Origin: RXOA01 sp964547105
GTDB lineage: Bacteria; Bipolaricaulota; Bipolaricaulia; UBA7950; UBA9294
Assembly: GCA_964547105.1 (NCBI GenBank)
Contig: CAZJLO010000055.1
Location: 1-11,633 of the forward strand
Length of the DNA stretch: 11,633 nucleotides
Reading direction: 5' to 3'
Made by a program: the position numbers and the translations under genes
In this document: positions 4,791 through 10,678 of the stretch, in pieces
How positions within the stretch are numbered: position 1 is the first letter of the stretch
Layout of the letters: each line of letters starts with the position of its first letter
Notes under the pieces: model-generated
What the model was told of the DNA's origin: nothing
Database searches by the model: none
What the model saw: the letters and a program-made list of their open reading frames with translations, nothing else

Positions 4791-6294
4791 CGAAGAACGC
4801 CTGCCCGTTTCGGATCACTTTCAACGTGGGACTGTCTGCTTCGTCGAGATCGGCGACAATCTCATTCCAATCGTCAACCGATTGTACCGGCTGAAGATCG
4901 ATCGCGGTGATGACATCCCCCGCACGCAGACCAGCCCAGTACCCCTTTTCCCCAGGGGCGACGTCGATTATGACAACTCCCTCCCGGGATTGCAATCCGA
5001 GCTGTCGCGCCGTCGTCTCGGTGATCGAGCCTACCGATAGGCCGAAGATCTCCGTGGCTTCGATTGCTGCTTCCGTTTCCTTGGTTTCAGCGGGCTCCTC
5101 GCCGTACAGCTCTTCTTCACTCGGCTTCTCGGCGAGCACGACGGGGATCGTTTGCTCGACTCGATTTCGGATCAGTGTGACGTCGACCGCGACGCCGACG
5201 GGCTGCAGGGAGACCGTGCGGATGAGTTCATCGGTCGTGCCGACGGGCTGGCCATCAACGTGGGTGATCACGTCGCCGGAGAGAATTCCCGCCGCTTCCG
5301 CCGGAGCACCGTCCACCGTGTCGGAAACGAGAACGCCGCCGCCGACTTCCACGCCAAATGCATTGACCATCGCCGGGGTGATATCCTGGATGTAGACGCC
5401 AAGCCAGGCTCGAACAACCCTACCCGTGTTGACGAGCTGACCAAGGATGTCGGTCACCGCGTTGATCGGCACGGCGAAATTGATTCCCTCGATCGAGACT
5501 CCGGACGATGAACTCTCGGCGATCATCGTGTTGACACCGACGACTTGTCCGTAGGCGTTGATGAGCGGGCCGCCGCTGTTGCCGGGGTTGATCGCGGCAT
5601 CGGTCTGGATCAGGTTCTGGTAGTAACCGACTCCGTCGGGATCGGCGACATCGCGATCCAGAGCGCTAATGATCCCCAACGTGACGGTGTAGGAGAGGCC
5701 GATCGGATTGCCGATGGCGATTGCCCAGTCTCCGATCTCGACGCTGTCCGAATCGCCCAACTCCACGGTGGACAAGGCGGAAGTGTTTCCGGTCAGCCGA
5801 AGGACGGCGATATCCACCTGGGAGTCGGTTCCTACGACCTCGGCCGGCCAGGTGCTCCCGTCGATCGTCGTCACCAGGATCGTATCGGCGGCGTCGATCA
5901 CGTGCGCATTGGTGAGTGCATAGGTTTGTCCTTCGTAGCTGATGAGGAAACCGGAGCCCATCGCGGTGACCTGCCGCTCCGAATTCGTATTCGGATCGCC
6001 GAAGAAGAAACGGAAGAACTCATCGCTGAGATCATCGCCGTAGACATCGGCAAGCGAGATGGTTGCCGTGACATCAATCCGGACCACCGCGTTCTCTACC
6101 GCGGCGATCGCGGCTTTGATCACGCTTTGCCCGGATTCAGCGATTGTCTGATTGGGGTCGACCGACGCAGCGGAAGAACCTGTATCTGCCGCCAGTGCGG
6201 TCTGAGAGTCGGATGTAGCAAGGAATGCAAGCGAGCTGCCGGCAATGACAAGCAACGCCAACACCACGCCGATCAAAGAGCTACGCTTCATCAT
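4774..6294 (-). CDS. htrA: HtrA/DegP-family periplasmic serine protease with two PDZ domains
   Basis: A 506-residue protein (505 from the second ATG at 6291; AAGGAGG at 6299-6305 lies 4 or 7 bases away). Order: signal peptide or N-terminal anchor (about 7-27, then 'TALAADTGS'); trypsin-like domain about 55-290 with the full triad His131 ('LTNAHVID'), Asp161 ('VDIAVLRL') and Ser240 ('INPGNSGGPLI'); PDZ1 about 291-388 ('AWLGVYIQDI', 'ILSGDVITHVDGQPV'); an acidic linker 389-412; PDZ2 about 415-503 ('LRAGDVITAIDLQPV'). This is the usual DegP/DegQ plan for degrading or refolding damaged envelope proteins. The last codons and TAG stop lie in the final unit of the hairpin repeat array. It is divergent from the PP-loop gene with about 145 bp between them; no strong promoter was recognised on this strand. 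Confidence 0.95.
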   Translation of the reverse strand: MMKRSSLIGVVLALLVIAGSSLAFLATSDSQTALAADTGSSAASVDPNQTIAESGQSVIKAAIAAVENAVVRIDVTATISLADVYGDDLSDEFFRFFFGDPNTNSERQVTAMGSGFLISYEGQTYALTNAHVIDAADTILVTTIDGSTWPAEVVGTDSQVDIAVLRLTGNTSALSTVELGDSDSVEIGDWAIAIGNPIGLSYTVTLGIISALDRDVADPDGVGYYQNLIQTDAAINPGNSGGPLINAYGQVVGVNTMIAESSSSGVSIEGINFAVPINAVTDILGQLVNTGRVVRAWLGVYIQDITPAMVNAFGVEVGGGVLVSDTVDGAPAEAAGILSGDVITHVDGQPVGTTDELIRTVSLQPVGVAVDVTLIRNRVEQTIPVVLAEKPSEEELYGEEPAETKETEAAIEATEIFGLSVGSITETTARQLGLQSREGVVIIDVAPGEKGYWAGLRAGDVITAIDLQPVQSVDDWNEIVADLDEADSPTLKVIRNGQAFFVSLGG

Positions 6295-6336
6295 CTGTCC
6301 TCCTTCAAACGGGTTGGTTCGGTTTATGATCGTATC

Positions 6337-6363
6337 TTGCCGACGATTCTAAGGCGGTATTAT
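6337..6363 (+). promoter_or_regulatory. Tentative promoter for the PP-loop gene
   Basis: TATTAT (6358-6363) is a good -10 box. The best -35 candidate, TTGCCG (6337-6342), is 15 bp away, shorter than ideal. Transcription would begin near 6370 and give a leader of about 70 bases. Confidence 0.3.
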
Positions 6364-6393
6364 GAAGAACTGGTGACGAAACGAGAAGAAACG

Positions 6394-6444
6394 ATGAACG
6401 CCGAATCACCGCTTTGGATCCCAATGGAGAAGGAGAAGCGATGA
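6394..6444 (+). CDS. Possible 16-codon leader ORF overlapping the PP-loop gene start
   Basis: ATG at 6394 opens a frame encoding 'MNAESPLWIPMEKEKR' whose TGA (6442-6444) overlaps the ATG of the next gene (6441-6443) as ATGA. The only ribosome-site-like sequence before it is a weak GAGAAG. It lies downstream of the tentative promoter, so it would be in the leader RNA. It could be a coupling or leader peptide, or chance; the evidence is position only. Confidence 0.2.
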   Translation: MNAESPLWIPMEKEKR

Positions 6445-7505
6445 ACCACGCACGTGCTGATGTTGTCGATGGAGCGGGCCGGCCGATTAAGGCAATCGCG
6501 ATGCTCTCCGGCGGGCTCGACAGCTCGCTTGCGGCAGCGGTGGTCAAGCAGCTGGGGATCGACGTAATCGGGCTTCATGTGCGCCACCTATTCAGCGGCA
6601 AGCCGACGGCGGGAAAGGATCCGATTGCCGACTCGGCGGCGCAAATCGGGATTCCGTTCCGGATCATCGACGGTTCTGACGGGCAACTCGATATCGTCCG
6701 CCACCCCCGCCATGGAACCGGTGCGGGGATGAACCCCTGTATCGATTGTCGCATCTTCATCCTTCGAGTGGCAAAGGAGGTCATGGACGAGGAAGAAGCG
6801 CAGTTTGTGATCACCGGCGAGGTTCTTGGTCAGAGGCCGATGTCGCAGCATCTGAAGGCATTGGAATCGGTCGCGAGAGAGAGTGGTCTGGAAGATCGTT
6901 TGCTGCGCCCGCTTTCGGCGCGCTTTCTCCCGGAGACGCTCCCGGTTCGCGAAGGGTGGGTCGATCTCAAGGATCTTCCCGAGATTCACGGCCGCGGCCG
7001 CCAGCCACAGATCGAACTTGCCGGCCGGTACGGGATCCACGACTTCCCTCAGCCGGCGGGCGGATGCCTGCTGATTGAGAAGGCCTACTCGGCGCGGTTG
7101 CGCGATGCGTTCTCCGCCTACGGCGCCGATCAAGTTGACCGTCAAGCGTTCGAGTTGCTGGCGCTCGGTCGCCACTTCCGATTGTCGGCAAACGCCAAGG
7201 TGATCTTGGGCCATGATGAGCAGGAAAATGCGAAGCTTCTCGAGAAAGCCGGTGAGCGGATCGTGCTCGATCCGGTGGATGTCATGGGGCCGAGCGGGTT
7301 GGTTGAGGGGAGCCCGAGTGAGAAAGAGCTTCGACTTGCAGCTTCACTGCTGGCGCGTTACAGCGATCACCGGCCCGATGAATCGGTTCGCGTATGGGTG
7401 CGGAGTGGACCGCTGCATAAACAGGAAACGGTTCTGGATGTGATGCCACTTGCCGCGGACGACGAGCGGATCGCCCATTGGCGGCTCGACGACACTAAGC
7501 GATGA
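6441..7505 (+). CDS. PP-loop ATPase (ThiI/MnmA-like tRNA thiolation family) with NFACT-R-like C-terminal domain
   Basis: A 354-residue protein. The N-terminal half is an adenylating PP-loop domain: 'MLSGGLDSSLA' with SGGLDS at 23-28, then 'GLHVRHLF'. A 'NPCIDC' pair (Cys100, Cys103) and a 'GGCLL' cysteine (Cys209) match proteins annotated as ThiI-like or MnmA-like and could carry persulfide or form the catalytic disulfide. The C-terminal part (about 235-350: 'LGRHFRLSANAKVILGHDEQEN', then 'ELRLAASLLARYSD') resembles the NFACT-R RNA-binding domain reported fused to ThiI-like enzymes. The likely role is sulfur insertion into a tRNA uridine; the position modified is unknown. The start has AAGGAG at 6430-6435, five bases away; an upstream TTG at 6414 has no such site. 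Not canonical MnmA or ThiI: no THUMP or MnmA C-terminal domain is seen. Confidence 0.85.
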   Translation: MNHARADVVDGAGRPIKAIAMLSGGLDSSLAAAVVKQLGIDVIGLHVRHLFSGKPTAGKDPIADSAAQIGIPFRIIDGSDGQLDIVRHPRHGTGAGMNPCIDCRIFILRVAKEVMDEEEAQFVITGEVLGQRPMSQHLKALESVARESGLEDRLLRPLSARFLPETLPVREGWVDLKDLPEIHGRGRQPQIELAGRYGIHDFPQPAGGCLLIEKAYSARLRDAFSAYGADQVDRQAFELLALGRHFRLSANAKVILGHDEQENAKLLEKAGERIVLDPVDVMGPSGLVEGSPSEKELRLAASLLARYSDHRPDESVRVWVRSGPLHKQETVLDVMPLAADDERIAHWRLDDTKR

Positions 7506-8052
7506 GCGATAGCGCCTCTGCGCGCGATGCTTGATCTTGGTAGAAGCTGCCCCGTATTGCCGAGGTGACCATTTTTGCCCCCGGTTTCTTGACGCCGCGA
7601 AGCGTCATGCAAAGATGGCTTGCTTCGATACGAACCAGGACGCCCAGTGGGTCGAGTCTGGCGACGATCGCATCGGCGATCTGGGTCGTAAGCCGTTCTT
7701 GAAGCTGGGGGCGGGACGCGGCGATGTCGACCGCGCGAGCGAGCTTGCTCGCCCCGACAATTCTGCCCTGCTTTGGGATGTAGACAATGTCGGCGGTTCC
7801 GACGAATGGCAAGAAGTGGTGTTCGCAGATCGAGAAGAACGGGATGTCCTTCATCACGATCATCTCCTCGTACTTCTCCTGATAGATCACTTCCAGAACG
7901 TCGGCGGGGTCCTTGCTGCCATGCGTGAAGAACTCTTGATACATCGAGGCGACGCGGCGCGGCGTGTTGGCACGCACTTCTTCGTTGACCAAATCGGCGT
8001 CAATGCCGCTCAGGATCTGCCGCATGCCTTCTTCCATCGCTGCGCGATTCAT
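7495..8052 (-). CDS. folE: GTP cyclohydrolase I (type IA)
   Basis: A 185-residue enzyme, usual length for FolE. It converts GTP to 7,8-dihydroneopterin triphosphate and formate, first step of folate and related pterin pathways and, in many bacteria, of queuosine. Visible: 'NTPRRVASMYQEFF'; the zinc and catalytic cluster 'SICEHHFLPFVG' with Cys76, His78 and His79; 'VGASKLARAVDIAASRPQLQERLT'; and 'EASHLCMTLRGVKKPGA' with His146 and Cys148. These fit E. coli Cys110/His112/His113 and His179/Cys181. The ATG at 8052 follows AAGGAG by five bases. A longer frame to 8208 would translate a 36 bp tandem repeat and has no good start, so it was rejected. Its stop region overlaps the tail of the convergent PP-loop gene by 11 bp. 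Confidence 0.96.
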   Translation of the reverse strand: MNRAAMEEGMRQILSGIDADLVNEEVRANTPRRVASMYQEFFTHGSKDPADVLEVIYQEKYEEMIVMKDIPFFSICEHHFLPFVGTADIVYIPKQGRIVGASKLARAVDIAASRPQLQERLTTQIADAIVARLDPLGVLVRIEASHLCMTLRGVKKPGAKMVTSAIRGSFYQDQASRAEALSLIA

Positions 8053-8101
8053 CGGCTCTCCTTGGTACTGCTGGCCTGCCAGGCACGTCAATGCGATTCT
8101 T

Positions 8102-8189
8102 CTCACACGCATTGGCGCTATCACCGCGTCAATGCTCCTCACACGCATTGGCGCTATCACCGCGTCAATGCCCCTCGAAAGCACTGGCG
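8102..8189. repeat. 36 bp tandem hairpin repeat upstream of folE
   Basis: Two nearly identical 36 bp units begin at 8102 and 8138. A decayed third copy continues at the exact period (GCACTGGCG at 8181-8189 against GCATTGGCG at 8109 and 8145), and an extra half-site CGTCAATGC lies at 8086-8094. Each unit is itself a hairpin: GCATTGGCGC (8109-8118 and 8145-8154) pairs with GCGTCAATGC (8126-8135 and 8162-8171) around the loop TATCACC, with one G-T wobble on the plus strand. On the minus strand the units carry repeated GCATTGACG. It could be a multi-site operator or a folE leader RNA structure. It is not CRISPR: there are no spacers. Confidence 0.8.
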
Positions 8190-8229
8190 GGGCGAACGGT
8201 GTCCACACTCCTTGTGTTGCTTGAATCGA

Positions 8230-8258
8230 ATGGTAGGCTCGGGATCGAGCCTGTTCAA
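8230..8258 (-). promoter_or_regulatory. Candidate folE promoter with a palindrome in its spacer
   Basis: On the minus strand: -35 TTGAAC (8253-8258), a 17 bp spacer, -10 TACCAT (8230-8235), each matching four of six consensus bases. The spacer is almost entirely a perfect palindrome, GGCTCG-GGAT-CGAGCC (8236-8251), a natural place for a regulator or an extruded hairpin. Transcription would begin near 8223 and give folE a leader of about 170 bases containing the 36 bp repeats. Confidence 0.4.
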
Positions 8259-8303
8259 GGAACCGGCGGAGTCGCCCAGGGAACGATCGCTGGGTTAGCG
8301 GCC

Positions 8304-8332
8304 TTGAGAACGTGGTTATCGTTTCCTAAACT
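8304..8332 (+). promoter_or_regulatory. Candidate promoter for the AOR-family gene
   Basis: -35 TTGAGA (8304-8309), a 17 bp spacer, -10 TAAACT (8327-8332). Transcription would start near 8339, leaving a leader of about 47 bases before the ATG at 8386. It faces away from the candidate folE promoter, and the two share CCTTGA around their -35 boxes, which creates the inverted repeat CCTTGAAC / CCTTGAGAAC between 8253 and 8311. Between them CCCAG (8275-8279) can pair with CTGGG (8290-8294). Confidence 0.45.
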
Positions 8333-8385
8333 TCGAATCAAGCCTGAGTCTTGGACAGTGCAGCCGCCCTTGTGAGGAGGAGCAA

Positions 8386-10533
8386 ATGGCCGACATGAGG
8401 AATTTCCGCGTCATCGCCGAGATGACGTACGACTTGAAGCCCGTGGATCGCGGGTATACCGGCAGAACCCTCTACGTCAATGTGAGTTCCGGAAAGATCG
8501 AAAGCCGACCCGTCACGGATGAGATGAAGGAGAAGTTCGTCGGCGGCCGCGGCTTTGGCCTGTGGCGTCTTTGGAACGCGGTAAGCGGAGATACCCGCTG
8601 GAACGATCCGGAAAACGAGATCATCATCGGAGCCGGTCCGATCGGGGGCATCACCAATTACCCCGGGGCTGGAAAGTCTCTTGTGGTGAGCCTTTCTCCC
8701 TTGACGAACATGGTCATCGATTCCAATGTCGGGGGATACTTCGGCCCTTATCTGAAGTTCTCCGGTTGGGATAGCATCGAGATTCAGGGCAAGGCCGAGC
8801 AGAACGTCATCGTGTTCATTGATGGGGACACCGGACGCGTTCAGCTTCTGGCGACCGAGCTTGACGATGTCAATTCTCATGTGCTGATCGACTCGTTGCC
8901 GCGGATGTTTGTCGAGTCCGGCGAGGCGCGCGATCTTCAGAGCATCTCTACGGTCACGGCAGGCGACGGGGCGGAGAATACGCGGATGGGATGCCTGAAT
9001 TTCAGCTTCTTCGACATGAAGCGCAAAGCATTCCGGATCAAGCAAGCGGGACGCGGCGGGATCGGAACGGTCTTCCGCGACAAGCGGATCGCGGCCGTTG
9101 TCGTGAAACACACGGGCGTGAAACCTGCGGACAATCATCCGGCGGATCTTGCCAGGATCCAAGCCGCCGGTGCGAGAATCAACAAGGAGATTCTCGAGTT
9201 GGATAAGGTCCAGTGTGACATGCGACGAGTCGGCACGGCACATCTTGTCGAGATCATGGATGAATACGACTTGCTGCCGACGCACAACTACAAATTTGGC
9301 CGGCACCCCGAGTCGCCTCGTATCTCCAGTCCGGTGTGGCGTGAACAATATACGCAGGACATGCCGGATGGATGCTGGCTGGGATGCACGATGTCTTGCT
9401 CGCACGGTGTCGACGGTTTTGCGCTGAAGACCGGTCCCTACGCTGGCGAGACCGTACTCGTTGACGGTCCGGAATACGAAACGGCCGGCGGCAGCTCCAA
9501 CATGGGGATCTACGATCCGGACTTCGTGTTGGAGATGAACTTCTACTGCGACACGTATGGCATCGATACGATTTCCTACACGACCGGCCTGGCGTTCGTG
9601 ATGGAGTGTTTCGAGAACGGCATTCTCAACGAAGAGCGCACCGGCGGACTGGATCTCCGTTTTGGGCAGGCCGATGCGGCACTTGAAGTTCTGCACCAGA
9701 TGGCGCGTGGGGAGGGATTCGGAGCCCTGGCCGGTCAGGGAATCCGGCGGATGAAGGAGCGGTTCATCGCTGATTTCAACGCCGATCCGACCTTCGTCGG
9801 ATCGATCGGCATGGAAGCGAAAGGGCTGGAATACTCGGAATACGTGACCAAAGAATCTCTGGCGATGCAGGGCGGCTACGGCCTTGCCCTCAAGGGTCCC
9901 CAGCACGACGAAGCGTGGCTGATCTTCATGGACATGGTCAACAATCAGATCCCGACGTTTGAGGACAAGGCAGAAGCGCTTCACTACTTCCCGATGTGGC
10001 GCACGTGGTTCGGATTGATGGGACTGTGCAAGCTTCCGTGGAACGACATCGAACCGGCGGACAACGCGGAAAGCGATGCGCCGGCCAAAGTTCCGGAGCA
10101 CGTGCGGAACTACTGCGATCTATTTGCCGGAATCACCGGTCAAGAAGTCACCGGGGATGATCTCATCGTTCAGTCGGAGCGTGTGTACAACTTCCAGCGG
10201 GTGTTCAACCTGAGGATGGGATACGGCCGACGAGAACACGATTCGATCCCCTATCGGTCGATGGGGCCGGTCACCGAAGAGGAGTATGAGTCCCGTGTCG
10301 AGCGCTATGATGGCCAGCTTCGAGACAAGGTCGGTGTGGAGCCGGCGGGCCGTACGACGGCGGAGAAAGTGAAACTCCTACGGGCGTTTCGTGAAGGACA
10401 GTACGAGAAGCTGATCGATGCTGTGTACCGGCGGCGCGGATGGACCGCAGACGGCGTGCCGACCGTCGGAACCCTGAAGCGCTTGGGGATTGACTTCTCG
10501 GATGTTTTGGAGGTCGTGCGTCCTCATCAGTAG
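8386..10533 (+). CDS. Aldehyde:ferredoxin oxidoreductase family protein (tungsto/molybdo-bispterin, 4Fe-4S)
   Basis: A 715-residue protein of AOR-family plan and somewhat above usual length. Known members oxidise aldehydes to acids with ferredoxin, or act in benzoyl-CoA reduction; the substrate here cannot be told. N-terminal domain about 24-240: 'GYTGRTLYVNVSSGKI', 'FVGGRGFG', 'PGAGKSLVVSLSPLTNMVIDSNVGGYFGP', 'SGWDSIEIQGKAE', 'QAGRGGIGTVF'. Iron-sulfur ligands would be Cys330, Cys334, Cys338 ('DGCWLGCTMSCSHG') and Cys548 ('GLMGLCKLPW'); the first spacing is CxxxCxxxC rather than CxxCxxxC. One pterin-binding motif, DTYGID (389-394), is intact; the second, DxxGLC in Pyrococcus AOR, reads GLMGLC (543-548) and lacks the aspartate. 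GAGGAGG (8374-8380) sits five bases before ATG. No ferredoxin-like subunit, MoaD-like protein or cofactor gene is adjacent. A terminator follows. Confidence 0.92.
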   Translation: MADMRNFRVIAEMTYDLKPVDRGYTGRTLYVNVSSGKIESRPVTDEMKEKFVGGRGFGLWRLWNAVSGDTRWNDPENEIIIGAGPIGGITNYPGAGKSLVVSLSPLTNMVIDSNVGGYFGPYLKFSGWDSIEIQGKAEQNVIVFIDGDTGRVQLLATELDDVNSHVLIDSLPRMFVESGEARDLQSISTVTAGDGAENTRMGCLNFSFFDMKRKAFRIKQAGRGGIGTVFRDKRIAAVVVKHTGVKPADNHPADLARIQAAGARINKEILELDKVQCDMRRVGTAHLVEIMDEYDLLPTHNYKFGRHPESPRISSPVWREQYTQDMPDGCWLGCTMSCSHGVDGFALKTGPYAGETVLVDGPEYETAGGSSNMGIYDPDFVLEMNFYCDTYGIDTISYTTGLAFVMECFENGILNEERTGGLDLRFGQADAALEVLHQMARGEGFGALAGQGIRRMKERFIADFNADPTFVGSIGMEAKGLEYSEYVTKESLAMQGGYGLALKGPQHDEAWLIFMDMVNNQIPTFEDKAEALHYFPMWRTWFGLMGLCKLPWNDIEPADNAESDAPAKVPEHVRNYCDLFAGITGQEVTGDDLIVQSERVYNFQRVFNLRMGYGRREHDSIPYRSMGPVTEEEYESRVERYDGQLRDKVGVEPAGRTTAEKVKLLRAFREGQYEKLIDAVYRRRGWTADGVPTVGTLKRLGIDFSDVLEVVRPHQ

Positions 10534-10554
10534 AGGATTCTAGCTGTATGGTTT

Positions 10555-10594
10555 GCGGGCTCGGTCGTCTCATCCGGGCCCGCGTTTCCTTTTC
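10555..10594 (+). terminator. Rho-independent terminator after the AOR-family gene
   Basis: GCGGGCTCGG (10555-10564) pairs with CCGGGCCCGC (10574-10583) over 10 bp with one G-U pair around a nine-base loop, followed by GTTTCCTTTT. It starts 22 bp after the stop codon and separates this gene from the gyrB promoter. Confidence 0.8.
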
Positions 10595-10634
10595 CCCGAA
10601 TCGTGCTGGATGGGCACCCTCAACACGCCTATTT

Positions 10635-10663
10635 TTGATAACCCTACGGGCTTTTGGTATACT
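10635..10663 (+). promoter_or_regulatory. Near-consensus sigma70-type promoter of gyrB
   Basis: -35 TTGATA (10635-10640), exactly 17 bp, then -10 TATACT (10658-10663) preceded by TGG, an extended -10. Each hexamer differs from consensus at one position. The predicted start near 10670 leaves only about nine bases before the ATG at 10679. Confidence 0.75.
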
Positions 10664-10678
10664 TTCTTGGGTGGTGAA

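Noticed and set aside
5545..6444. 299-codon plus-strand frame
   Set aside because: Mostly antisense to htrA; only its last 16 codons outside htrA are discussed, as a possible leader ORF.
8102..8189. Possible CRISPR array
   Set aside because: The 36 bp units are directly adjacent with no variable spacers, and no cas gene is present.
8053..8208. N-terminal extension of folE to 237 residues with a 12-residue repeat
   Set aside because: It only translates the 36 bp tandem repeat; FolE homology and a good ribosome site both place the start at 8052.
8338..10101. 587-codon minus-strand frame rich in His, Arg and Val
   Set aside because: It is the antisense shadow of the AOR-family gene, as expected in G+C-rich coding DNA.
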